A DNA stretch of 64,000 nucleotides, from contig NZ_JAJONF010000018.1 in the NCBI RefSeq assembly GCF_021462265.1, positions 62,001-126,000 of the forward strand, in the 5' to 3' direction. The DNA comes from Streptomyces shenzhenensis (GTDB lineage Bacteria; Actinomycetota; Actinomycetes; Streptomycetales; Streptomycetaceae). This document shows positions 8,336 through 16,492 of this stretch, piece after piece; position 1 is the first letter of the stretch; each line of letters begins with the position of its first letter. Both the position numbers and the translations under genes were made by a program. The notes beneath the pieces were generated by a model, which was not told where the DNA came from, did not search any database, and worked only from the letters and a program-made list of their open reading frames with translations.

Positions 8336-9237
8336 CTGCGCTTCGGGAGCGGCACTCGGAGCAGGTCGTAGGCGATGGTCAGCTCGCCGTCGTATCCGGC
8401 GGCCCGGGCCTGCCGTTCGAAGGCGTCGGGGTCGGTGTAGCGCTGGCTGAAATGGGTCAGCACGAGGTGCCGTACTCGCGCGTCGCGGGCGACGGCCGCC
8501 GCCTGTCCGGCGGTCAGGTGGCCGTGTTCCGCGGCGAGTCCGGCGTCCTCGTCGAGGAAGGTCGACTCGATGACGAGCAGGTCGCAGCCCTGGGCGAGGG
8601 CGTGCACGCCGTCGCAGAGCCGGGTGTCCATGACGAACGCGAACCGCTGGCCGCGCCGCACCTCGCTGACCTGGTCGAGCGTGACGTCCCCGAGGACGCC
8701 CGCGCGCTGGAGCCGGCCGACGTCGGGGCCGCTGATGCCGTGCGCGGCGAGCCGTTCGGGCAGCATGCGGCGGCCGTCGGGCTCGGTGAGCCGGTAGCCG
8801 TACGACTCGACGGGGTGGGAGAGCCGGCGGGCCTCGAGCCGGTACGACCCGGTGACCGCGAGTTCGCCGTCCGCGTCGACCGGGGCCTCGGTGATGCCGA
8901 CGGTCTCGCGGTAGGCGGTGGCGTGGCGGAGCCGGTCGAAGAAGCGCTGCCCGGAGCGTGGGAAGTGGGCGGTGACCGGGTGCGGGACCTGGTCCAGGTT
9001 GATGCGCTGGATGACGCCGGCGAGGCCGAGGGAGTGGTCGCCGTGGAAGTGGGTGACGCAGATCCGGTTCAGGTCGTGCGCGGCGACCCCGGCCCGCAGC
9101 ATCTGCCGCTGGGTGCCCTCGCCCGGGTCGAAGAGGATGCCCTCGCCGTCCCAGCGCAGCAGGTAACCGTTGTGGTTGCGATGCCGGGTGGGGACCTGGC
9201 TGGCGGTGCCGAGGACCACCAGTTCACGTACGGACAC
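8332..9237 (-). CDS. rnz: Ribonuclease Z (tRNA 3'-processing endonuclease)
   Basis: The 301-residue metallo-beta-lactamase-fold protein has the motif HFHGDH (63-68), a C-terminal LTHFSQRY histidine, and the short elements of bacterial tRNase Z (LGTASQVPTRHRN at the N-terminus, FVMDTRLC, IESTFL). It cleaves tRNA precursors downstream of the discriminator base. It lies 6 bp downstream of the HIT gene and overlaps adenosine deaminase, so all three are probably co-transcribed. Confidence 0.93.
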   Translation of the reverse strand: MSVRELVVLGTASQVPTRHRNHNGYLLRWDGEGILFDPGEGTQRQMLRAGVAAHDLNRICVTHFHGDHSLGLAGVIQRINLDQVPHPVTAHFPRSGQRFFDRLRHATAYRETVGITEAPVDADGELAVTGSYRLEARRLSHPVESYGYRLTEPDGRRMLPERLAAHGISGPDVGRLQRAGVLGDVTLDQVSEVRRGQRFAFVMDTRLCDGVHALAQGCDLLVIESTFLDEDAGLAAEHGHLTAGQAAAVARDARVRHLVLTHFSQRYTDPDAFERQARAAGYDGELTIAYDLLRVPLPKRR

Positions 9238-9243
9238 GACGGG

Positions 9244-9597
9244 TTACCCGGGCGGCCACTGCAGGCCGCGGCCGCCGATGACGTGGGCGTGGGCGTGCCA
9301 GACGGTCTGGCCGGCGCCGCTGCCGGTGTTGAAGACGATGCGGTAGCTCTCCAGCTTGTCCTCGTCGGCGACGGCCTGGGCCTCCCGCAGTATGTCGGCG
9401 GCGATCACGGGTTCGCCCGCGGCGAGCTCGGCCGCGTTCCGGTAGTGCACCCTGGGGATCACCAGGACATGGGTGGGAGCCTGGGGGTTGATGTCCCGGA
9501 AGGCGACGGTGGTGTCCGTCTCCCGGACGATCGTGGCGGGGACATGCCCCGCGACGATCTTGCAGAACAGGCAGTCGTCCTGGGGTTCCCCTGCCAC
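9244..9597 (-). CDS. HIT-family protein (histidine-triad nucleotide-binding protein)
   Basis: The 117-residue protein starts with CLFCKIVAG (zinc-type Cys pair) and ends with the histidine triad HAHAHVIGG. It is a HINT-like hydrolase of nucleoside phosphoramidates or a related phospho-linkage. The start is placed at GTG 9597 because an AAGGAG Shine-Dalgarno sits 5 nt upstream; upstream in-frame sequence lacks family similarity. Neighbours are the tricorn protease upstream and RNase Z downstream on the same strand. Confidence 0.9.
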   Translation of the reverse strand: MAGEPQDDCLFCKIVAGHVPATIVRETDTTVAFRDINPQAPTHVLVIPRVHYRNAAELAAGEPVIAADILREAQAVADEDKLESYRIVFNTGSGAGQTVWHAHAHVIGGRGLQWPPG

Positions 9598-9714
9598 GTC
9601 TTCTCCTTGCCCGGTGATCAGTTCCGGGGGCATCGTATCGCCGTCGGGTATAGGTCCGGCGGGGGCCGGTCGCGCCCACGCGGCGCAGCCGCGTACCGGC
9701 ACGGCCCCACGCCC

Positions 9715-12700
9715 CTAAGCGCCCGGCAGAGTGGGCGGTGTCTTCGCCGGAGCCGTCTCCAGGGCCTCCAGCGCTATCCGCACCGCCTCGTCCAGCTGGG
9801 GGTCTCTCCCCGCGCCCCAGTCCTGCGGTGTCTGTACGACCTCCACGTCCGGGTCGACGCCGTGGTTCTCCACGCCCCAGCCGTAGCCCTCCAGCCAGAA
9901 CGCGTACTTCGGCTGGGTGACCAGCGTGTCGTCGACCAGGCGGTAGCGGCTGTCGATACCGATCACGCCGCCCCATGTGCGGGTGCCGACCACCGGGCCG
10001 ATGCCCAGCGCCTTGATCGCCGCGTTGACGATGTCGCCGTCCGAACCGGAGAACTCGTTGGCGACGACCACGACCGGCCCCCGGGGCGCGTCCCTCGGGT
10101 AGCTGAACGGCCGCATCCCGCGCGGCAGGTCCCAGCCGACGATCCGCCGGGCCAGCTTCTCCACGACCAGTTGGGAGGTGTGCCCGCCGCGGTTCTCGCG
10201 GACGTCCACGACGATGCCCTCGCGCGCCATCTCCACGCTCAGGTCGCGGTGGATCTGCGCCCAGCCGGGCGCCTGCATGTCGGGGACGTGGAGGTAGCCG
10301 AGACGGCCGGCGGACAGCTCGTGCACGCGGGCCCGCCGGCCGGCCACCCACGCGTGGTACCGCAGCGGCTCCTCGTCCGCGACCGGCACGACCACCGGGT
10401 ACCGCAACTCACCGCCGCCCGCCGGGGACACGGTCAGTTCGACCGCCTTGCCGGCCGTGCCGACGAGGAGCGGGCCGGGGCCGGTCACCGGGTCGACGGG
10501 GCGGCCCGCGACGGCCACGATCGCGTCACCGGGGCGTACCGCGGCGCCGGGGGCGGCGAGCGGGGAGCGGGCGCCGGGGTCGGAGGTCTCGGCGGGCAGG
10601 ATCCGGTCGATGCGCCAACTGCCGTCGTCGTGGCGGGAGATGTCGGCGCCGAGCAGGCCCTGGCGGGCGCCGTGGCCGTGGCCGCCGCGCGGGGTGACGT
10701 AGGCGTGCGAGGTGCCGAGTTCGCCCTGGACCTCCCAGAGCAGGTCGACGAGGTCGTCGTGGGTGGCGACCCGGTCGACGAGCGGGCGGTAGCGGTCGAG
10801 GACGCCGTTCCAGTCGACGCCGCCGAGGTCGGGCCGCCAGAACTGGTCGCGCATGATGCGACCCGTCTCGTCGAACATCTGCCGCCACTCGGCGGCCGGG
10901 TCGACGGTCTGCCGGATCCGGGAGAGGTCGACGGTGATGTTGGTGTCGCTGTCGTCGTCGCCCGAGGCGCGGCGGTCGCTGGGTACGACCTTGAGCTTGC
11001 CGTCGGCCCACAGCAGGACGCGTTTGCCGTCGCCGCTGACCTCGAAGTGGTCGGCGTCGGAGGCGAGGTACTCGATGCGCTGCTGGGCGAGGTCGTAGCG
11101 CTCCAGCTCCGTCTTGGGCGCCGGGTCCTCGGGGTGGGCGCGGGAGGCGCCGAGCACGCCGCGCACCGGATGGCGCAGCCAGAGCACGCCGTCCTTGGCG
11201 GCACGGAGCGTGGAGTAGCGGCCGGCCTCGACGGGGAAGGGCACGATCCGGTCGGCGAGGCCCTCCAGGTCGATGCGGGTCGCGGGGGTGCCCTCGGCGT
11301 CCGGGGTCTCGTCCTTGTCGGGGGTCTCGAAGGGGCGGCCGTGCCGCTGCGGGCCGAACGGCGAGGGGGTGGTGGCCGCGAGGGTGATCAGGTGCGGGCG
11401 GTCGCCGACCACGAACGCCAGGTCGAAGACGTGCTCGTCGTAGACCGGGTCGAAGGAGCGGGTGGAGAGGAAGGCGAGGTGTTTGCCGTCGCGGGTGAAG
11501 GCCGGGTCGTAGTCCCGGAACCGCAGCGGGGTCGCCTCGGTGACGGTGAGGTCGGTGGTGTGGGCGATGCGGAGCTGGCAGAGCCCGCCGGCGCCGGGGT
11601 GGGACCAGGCGAGCCAGCCGGAGTCGGGCGAGAAGGCCAGCCCGGAGACGTCGCCGTCCTCGCTGCGGTCGACCTCGCGGACCTCGCCCGTCTCCCGCTC
11701 GACGAGGAGCAGCCGTCCGTCGTGGGCGGCGACGGCGACCCGGCCGCCGTCGGGGGCGACGGCGAGGTCCAGGACCCGGCCGAGCTGTCCGGCGGCGATC
11801 CGGCGCGGCGTGCTGCCGGGCGCGAGCCCGGTCGCGGGGGCGAACTCCAGGGCGTCGTCGCCCTCGGCGTCCGTCACCCACACCACCCATTCCTCCGTGT
11901 CCACGCGGAAGGTCACGGGCAGCCGGGCCCGCACCCCGGGCTGGGCGAGGAGCGCACGCGCCGGGCCGGAGCGGTGGGTCACCCAGTGCACGCCGCCGCG
12001 TACGAGGACGGCGCTGCCGCGCGCGGTGTGGTCGGGCGAGGCGTGGGAGAACCAGCGGGCCGCGTTGACCGGGTACGGCTGCCGGTCCACCCGGGACCCG
12101 CCGAGCCGGATGTCCAGGCGGCGCGGCTCGGCGCCCTCCAGGTCGTCCAGCAGCCAGAGCTCCCCGGCCGAGGCGTAGACGACGCGGGTGCCGTCGCCGG
12201 ACGCGTGCCGGGCGTAGAAACCTCCCCCACTCTCGGCTTCGCTCGAGCGGGAGGTGCCCCCATGCGGGGTGTGCCGGCGCAGGTCGGAGCCGTCGGCCAG
12301 GGAGGAGTACAGCGCGCCGGTGCCCTCGTGGTCGGAGAGGAAGGCGATCCGGTCGCCGGCCCACACGGGGTACTCCAGGTTCCCGTCCAGCTCCGCGTGC
12401 AGCCGTACGAACTCCCCGGCGCCCTCCCGGTCGATCCACAGCTTGCCCGCCGTACCGCCCCGGTACCGCTTCCACCAGGCCGCCTCCCGCCCCATCGGCG
12501 CGGACAGCAGCACGGTGTGCGGACCGGGGGCGACATGGCCGACCGGGCCGTACGGCAGGACGGTGGACGGGCCGCCGTCGAGCGGGACGGTGCGCGCCCA
12601 GCTGCGCCGGAGGCTGGCCTGGCCGTAGGTGGAGATCGCGAGGACCTGCCCGTCGGCGGTCCAGCCGCGCACCTGGGTACGGTGACTCCCCCAGTGCGTC

Positions 12701-12963
12701 AGACGGGTGGCGGAGCCGCCGTCGACGGGGGCGAGGTGGATCTCGGGGGCGCCGTCGCGGGTGGAGGTCCAGGCGACCATGGTGCCGTCGGGCGAGATGC
12801 GCGGCAGGGTCACGGGGACGTTGTCGGCGCTGACCCGCCAGGCCCGGCCGCCGTCCAGAGGCGCGAGCCACACGTCGTCCTCGGCGGTGAAGGCGACCAG
12901 ATCGCCGTGGACGTGCGGAAATCGGAGGTAGGACCGCGGTCCTGTCGCTGCACCCTGAGTCAC
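9715..12963 (-). CDS. Tricorn-like peptidase (S41 family)
   Basis: The 1082-residue protein has the tricorn layout. Two WD-like beta-propellers span about 10-680 (repeated VAWTSTRDGAPEIHL, GLAFSPDSGWLAWSHPGAGG-type blades). A helical tail-specific region contains DQFWRPDLGGVDWN, and a PDZ domain lies at about 760-850. The S41 catalytic domain includes VVDVRENRGGHTSQ and the nucleophile region ANEFSGSDGDIVNAA. Tricorn proteases degrade peptides released by the proteasome, consistent with an actinomycete. Codons for GTSRSSEAESGGG (near 12226-12263) derive from a mobile GC repeat inserted in frame. Confidence 0.93.
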   Translation of the reverse strand: MTQGAATGPRSYLRFPHVHGDLVAFTAEDDVWLAPLDGGRAWRVSADNVPVTLPRISPDGTMVAWTSTRDGAPEIHLAPVDGGSATRLTHWGSHRTQVRGWTADGQVLAISTYGQASLRRSWARTVPLDGGPSTVLPYGPVGHVAPGPHTVLLSAPMGREAAWWKRYRGGTAGKLWIDREGAGEFVRLHAELDGNLEYPVWAGDRIAFLSDHEGTGALYSSLADGSDLRRHTPHGGTSRSSEAESGGGFYARHASGDGTRVVYASAGELWLLDDLEGAEPRRLDIRLGGSRVDRQPYPVNAARWFSHASPDHTARGSAVLVRGGVHWVTHRSGPARALLAQPGVRARLPVTFRVDTEEWVVWVTDAEGDDALEFAPATGLAPGSTPRRIAAGQLGRVLDLAVAPDGGRVAVAAHDGRLLLVERETGEVREVDRSEDGDVSGLAFSPDSGWLAWSHPGAGGLCQLRIAHTTDLTVTEATPLRFRDYDPAFTRDGKHLAFLSTRSFDPVYDEHVFDLAFVVGDRPHLITLAATTPSPFGPQRHGRPFETPDKDETPDAEGTPATRIDLEGLADRIVPFPVEAGRYSTLRAAKDGVLWLRHPVRGVLGASRAHPEDPAPKTELERYDLAQQRIEYLASDADHFEVSGDGKRVLLWADGKLKVVPSDRRASGDDDSDTNITVDLSRIRQTVDPAAEWRQMFDETGRIMRDQFWRPDLGGVDWNGVLDRYRPLVDRVATHDDLVDLLWEVQGELGTSHAYVTPRGGHGHGARQGLLGADISRHDDGSWRIDRILPAETSDPGARSPLAAPGAAVRPGDAIVAVAGRPVDPVTGPGPLLVGTAGKAVELTVSPAGGGELRYPVVVPVADEEPLRYHAWVAGRRARVHELSAGRLGYLHVPDMQAPGWAQIHRDLSVEMAREGIVVDVRENRGGHTSQLVVEKLARRIVGWDLPRGMRPFSYPRDAPRGPVVVVANEFSGSDGDIVNAAIKALGIGPVVGTRTWGGVIGIDSRYRLVDDTLVTQPKYAFWLEGYGWGVENHGVDPDVEVVQTPQDWGAGRDPQLDEAVRIALEALETAPAKTPPTLPGA
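12226..12263. repeat. GC palindromic repeat inserted in frame within the tricorn gene
   Basis: The stretch CCTCCCCCACTCTCGGCTTC followed by GCTCGAGCGGGAGGTGCCCC matches the short intergenic repeats common in Streptomyces and the one at 4966-5000 in style. It adds about 13 Ser/Gly/Glu-rich residues in a propeller loop without breaking the reading frame, which suggests a recent insertion tolerated in a surface loop. Confidence 0.5.
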
Positions 12964-13009
12964 TCGCTCAGCCTATGCATCGCGGCGTGTTTCCGGAGGC
13001 CCATTTCGA

Positions 13010-13618
13010 TCACTTGCCCTGCACCGGCCAGCACGTGGGGTCGCCCTGGCACCAGATGGTCTTCGTGACCGTCACGGTGGGGCCGGGCCGCTGCCCGTAG
13101 GTGGGCGGCCGGTAGGTGCCGTACGTCGGTCCGGGCGTGGCGTCGCAGTTGCCCAGTCCGGTCACCCGGAACCACTCCTTGCCGCCCACCTTGGCCACGA
13201 GGTTCCCGCGCACACAGGCCCCGCTGACGGCCTTGGTCACCCTGCCGGTGACGGTGATGCTCCGGCCGTCCTTGGTCCGGCCCTGGCAGTCGACGGAGAC
13301 GACGCCGGTCTCGTCGGCCGACGGCGCCTTCGTGCTGTTCGCGCTGTTCGTTCCGCTCGCGCCCTTGGTGGTCTTCGTGGTCTTCGTCGAGGAGCCCGAC
13401 GAGCCGGAGTTGCCGGTGCAGGTGAGCCAACTGACGTCGACGTGCTGGCGTTCCAGCTCGACGGTGGCGGTCCGGTCGGTGGTGTAGGCGACCGTCGCGG
13501 TGTTCAGGCCGCTCGGCTGACACGCCGCCACACCACCCACGGCGATCACCGCGAGCCCTGCCACGGCCGCCACCCTGGTCCCGCGCGGCCGGCCCCAAAT
13601 CCGCCTCAATGCCCCCAT
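13010..13618 (-). CDS. Putative secreted lipoprotein, Ser/Thr-rich
   Basis: The 202-residue protein has a twin-Arg-like basic N-terminus, a hydrophobic stretch VAAVAGLAVIAVGG and a lipobox-like VAAC (Cys at about 33). A low-complexity linker of Ser/Thr/Lys (about 70-100) follows, then a Cys-containing C-terminal domain (VDCQGRT, ACVRGNL, LGNCDA, TIWCQGDPTC). Six or more cysteines suggest disulfides outside the cell. No known family was recognised. It sits between tricorn and the VOC gene, all on the minus strand but with gaps. Confidence 0.7.
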   Translation of the reverse strand: MGALRRIWGRPRGTRVAAVAGLAVIAVGGVAACQPSGLNTATVAYTTDRTATVELERQHVDVSWLTCTGNSGSSGSSTKTTKTTKGASGTNSANSTKAPSADETGVVSVDCQGRTKDGRSITVTGRVTKAVSGACVRGNLVAKVGGKEWFRVTGLGNCDATPGPTYGTYRPPTYGQRPGPTVTVTKTIWCQGDPTCWPVQGK

Positions 13619-13720
13619 GGAGGGCAGCCTGCCACCGTCCCGCCCGTGACGGTAGGGGACATACGGCCACTCACGTGTTCGGAGAGGTCCCCCGTGCCGG
13701 TGGCCCGCCCCTCGGGCCCC

Positions 13721-14113
13721 TCAGGCGCGCGGCAGCAGCCACTCCTGCAGCTCCACCAGGTTGCCCTCGGGGTCCTTGAGGTGGGCGGCCCGCATGCGTT
13801 CCGTCATCGGCGCCGGTCCGTGCACCAGGACCGCGCCGCGCGCGACGATCCGCTCGCAGCAGACGTCGAGGTCGTCGGGGCGCAGCACCACCAGCGAACG
13901 GTGCCCGCTCGCCGTGTCCCCCAACTCGCCCAGTGTCGCGGCCATCGTCGTCCGCTCCTGCAGGGCGATCCCCGCCGACCCGGCCTGCGGGCTGAACTTC
14001 TCGTACGGCCCCTCGCTCGCCCCCGACTGCGGGTTCAGCCCGAGCACCTCCGCGTAGAACCGGTAACAGGCGGCGAAGTCGGTGACCAGGAGCCGGACTT
14101 GGGTGAGTTCCAC
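13721..14113 (-). CDS. VOC-family (glyoxalase/bleomycin resistance-like) protein
   Basis: This 130-residue protein shows the paired beta-alpha-beta-beta-beta modules of the vicinal oxygen chelate fold: VRLLVTDFAACYRFYAEVLGL at the start and AAHLKDPEGNLVELQEWL at the end. The last Glu is in the usual metal-ligand position. The substrate is unknown. It ends 27 bp downstream of rsmE on the same strand, so co-transcription with rsmE is plausible. Confidence 0.85.
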   Translation of the reverse strand: MELTQVRLLVTDFAACYRFYAEVLGLNPQSGASEGPYEKFSPQAGSAGIALQERTTMAATLGELGDTASGHRSLVVLRPDDLDVCCERIVARGAVLVHGPAPMTERMRAAHLKDPEGNLVELQEWLLPRA

Positions 14114-14140
14114 GGCGTGTCCCCCAGGGTGTGGTGCGGG

Positions 14141-14899
14141 TCAGGACCACCGGCCGGTGCGGCCGAGCAGCAGCGCCGCGGCCACCGTTCCGGCGGTCGA
14201 AGTCCGCATCACGGTAGGCCCCAGCGTGTACGCCTTCGCCCCCGCCTCCTCGAACAGCGCCACCTCGTCCCGGGCGATGCCCCCTTCGGGCCCGACGACC
14301 AGCACGATCTCGCCCTCGGCGGGCAGCCGGGCGCCCGCCAGCGGCTCGCTGCCGTGCTCGAAGTCGGAGTGCAGCACGGCGGCGAGGTCGGCTTTGGCGA
14401 GAAGCGTCGCAACCTGTCTGGTGCTCACCGCGTCGCCCACCTCCGGGAACCGCACCCGGCGGGACTGCTTGCCGGCCTCGCGGGCGGTGGCGCGCCACTT
14501 GGCCAGCGACTTCAGCCCCCGCTCGCCCCGCCACTGGGTGATGCAGCGGGCGGCCTGCCAGGGCACGATCACGTCGACGCCGACCTCGGTCATGGTCTCC
14601 ACGGCGACCTCCCCGCGGTCCCCCTTGGGAAGGGCCTGCACCACGGTGATCCGGGGCTGCGGCACAGGCTCCTCGTGGACACTCGCCAGTTCCGTCACCA
14701 CCAGCCGGTCCTTGCCCTTGGCGGCCCGCACGACCCCCTCCGCCCAGCGCCCGCGCCCGTCGGTGAGGACGACGTCCTCGCCGGGCCGCAGCCGCTTCAC
14801 GGAGACGGCGTGCCGCCCCTCGGGGCCGTCCAGGACGACCTCGCCACCCAAGGAGCCGGGCACCACCAGCGGATCGAGCACGAACACCGGAGCAGTCAT
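14141..14899 (-). CDS. rsmE: 16S rRNA (uracil(1498)-N3)-methyltransferase RsmE
   Basis: The 252-residue SPOUT methyltransferase has an N-terminal PUA-like segment (HAVSVKRLRPGEDVVLTDG). Its C-terminal knot carries the family signatures PKGDRGEVAVETMTEVGVD, LVVGPEGGIARDEV and YTLGPTVMRTSTA. It methylates N3 of U1498 in 16S rRNA. Its start overlaps the stop of the nitronate monooxygenase gene by 4 bp (ATGA). Confidence 0.95.
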   Translation of the reverse strand: MTAPVFVLDPLVVPGSLGGEVVLDGPEGRHAVSVKRLRPGEDVVLTDGRGRWAEGVVRAAKGKDRLVVTELASVHEEPVPQPRITVVQALPKGDRGEVAVETMTEVGVDVIVPWQAARCITQWRGERGLKSLAKWRATAREAGKQSRRVRFPEVGDAVSTRQVATLLAKADLAAVLHSDFEHGSEPLAGARLPAEGEIVLVVGPEGGIARDEVALFEEAGAKAYTLGPTVMRTSTAGTVAAALLLGRTGRWS

Positions 14900-15987
14900 C
14901 GTCGCTCGTCCTCCCCGTCGGCCGACTTGGTCGACAACGCTGTCGACGCCACGGCGAGTTCCTCGGCGAGGATCTCCACCAGCTGCCCGGCGGCCAGCTC
15001 ACGGGCCATCCGGTGCCCCTGCCCGGCCCACAGGGCCATGCCCTGCGCGTCCCCGGCCTTGGCGGCGGCCTTGCGCAGCGGGGAGGTGAGGTGGTGGACC
15101 TCCGGGTAGGCGGCGGGCGCGTACGGGCCGTGTTCGCGCATGAACCGGTTGACCAGGCCGCGGGCGGGCCGCCCGGTGAACGCCCGGGTCAGCGCGGTCC
15201 TGGTGAACAGCGGGTCGGTGAGCGCCCGCTTGTGCAGGCCGGCGGCGCCGGATTCCGGGGTGGCCAGGAAGGCCGTCCCCAGCTGCGCGGCGCTCGCCCC
15301 CGCCGCCAGCACGGCCGCGATCTGGCTGCCGCGCATGAGTCCGCCGGCGGCGACGACGGGAATCCCCACGGCCTCCCGGATCTGGGCGACCAGCGACAGC
15401 AGCCCGATCTCCGACCCGTCGTTCTCCGGTACGTCCCGGTGGGTGCCCTGGTGTCCGCCGGCCTCCACGCCCTGCGCGATCACCGCGTCGGCCCCGGCCC
15501 GCTCCACGGCGAGGGCCTCCTCGACGGTGGTGGCGGTGACCAGCGTGAGCGTCCCGGCACGCCGCAGGGAGTCCAGCACATCCCGCGTCGGCACCCCGAA
15601 GTGGAACGAGGCCGCGGCCACCGGGTTGTCCAACAGCACGGCCAGCTTGGCCTCGTACCCGTCGTCGCGGCCGCTGTCCGGGTCGCCGAGTTCGGTCTCG
15701 TACCAAGCGGCCTCACCGGCCAGCTGATGCGCGTACACCTCCACGGCCCCGGACTCGGCGAACTCCGGCTGCGGCATGAAGAGATTCACGCCGAAGGGAC
15801 GCCCGGTGAGCCCCCGCAGTTGCTTGATCTCCTGGTACATCCCGTCGGCGGTCTTGTACCCGGCGGCGAGGAACCCCAGCCCGCCCGCCTCGGACACGGC
15901 GGCGGCGAGCTGCGGGACGGAGATCCCGCCCGCCATGGGGGCCTGCACGATCGGAATGGGGAAGAGATCGGTCAGTGCGGAGGACAT
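14896..15987 (-). CDS. Nitronate monooxygenase / 2-nitropropane dioxygenase family FMN protein
   Basis: This 363-residue TIM-barrel FMN protein starts IVQAPMAGGISVPQLAAAVS. It carries the phosphate-binding segments IAQGVEAGGHQG and VVAAGGLMRGSQIAAVLAAGA, typical of the family, and a catalytic His in GVEAGGHQG. The family oxidises alkyl nitronates such as propionate-3-nitronate. It overlaps rsmE and is preceded by the repeat-rich gap to dnaJ. Confidence 0.88.
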   Translation of the reverse strand: MSSALTDLFPIPIVQAPMAGGISVPQLAAAVSEAGGLGFLAAGYKTADGMYQEIKQLRGLTGRPFGVNLFMPQPEFAESGAVEVYAHQLAGEAAWYETELGDPDSGRDDGYEAKLAVLLDNPVAAASFHFGVPTRDVLDSLRRAGTLTLVTATTVEEALAVERAGADAVIAQGVEAGGHQGTHRDVPENDGSEIGLLSLVAQIREAVGIPVVAAGGLMRGSQIAAVLAAGASAAQLGTAFLATPESGAAGLHKRALTDPLFTRTALTRAFTGRPARGLVNRFMREHGPYAPAAYPEVHHLTSPLRKAAAKAGDAQGMALWAGQGHRMARELAAGQLVEILAEELAVASTALSTKSADGEDERR

Positions 15988-16087
15988 GACGGCATGTTGT
16001 CACGTCCTCCGGACAAGACCGAATCGGGCCGCCCCTTTGGCACATGCCAGAAATCTCCCCACCCCGGACCTCACCGGAGGCACGACC

Positions 16088-16300
16088 TGACCTCCCGACC
16101 GACCGAATCGCGGGGCACGGGCTCGCCTCCCGCCCGGCCGAATCGCGGGGCACGGGCTCGCCTCCCGACCGGCCGGATCACGGGGCACGGGCTCGCCTCC
16201 CGACCGGCCGGATCACGGGGCACGGGCTCGCCTCCCGACCGGCCGAATCGCGGGGCACGGGGCCGGCTCCGACCCCACCGGATCGCGGGAGCGCGGGCTC
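16088..16300. repeat. Tandem 35-bp repeats (about five close copies plus degenerate ones)
   Basis: In the 505-bp gene-free gap between the nitronate monooxygenase and dnaJ, a 35-bp unit recurs head to tail. Each unit combines CCGAATCGCGGGGCACGGGC with TCGCCTCCCGACCGG; some copies carry GGATCACG in place of GAATCGCG. At least five near-identical copies lie at about 16090-16265, decaying toward 16380. Translated in any frame it gives repetitive Arg/Gly/Pro peptides with no family match, so it is treated as non-coding. There are no spacers, so it is not CRISPR. Confidence 0.8.
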
Positions 16301-16418
16301 GGCTCCCCGCCGACCGGTCAGCGGGAGGGGCGGCGCTTCCCGGGCGACCGAGTCGCGGGGCGGCCTCGCACTCTCGACCGACCGAGTCGGGTGGTGGGTG
16401 GGCGAAGGTGCCGGGGGT

Positions 16419-16464
16419 CCAGGGGGCGGAGCCCCCTGGCGGGGTCGAAGGGGCGGAGCCCCTT
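16419..16464. terminator. Two adjacent GGGGCGGAGCCCC hairpins downstream of dnaJ
   Basis: CCAGGGGGC-GGA-GCCCCCTGG (16419-16439) and AAGGGGC-GGA-GCCCCTT (16448-16464) are perfect hairpins with a GGA loop, a style very common between Streptomyces genes. They probably terminate or protect the hrcA-dnaJ transcript. Confidence 0.55.
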
Positions 16465-16492
16465 CACGGCACGCCCCGCCGGGGGCACCCGC

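Noticed and set aside
8452..13068. A 1538-codon plus-strand open frame opposite RNase Z, HIT and tricorn genes
   Set aside because: It is an antisense shadow caused by high GC; the minus strand holds clear families across the whole stretch.
16088..16380. CRISPR array
   Set aside because: Repeats are directly tandem with no unique spacers and no cas genes are nearby.
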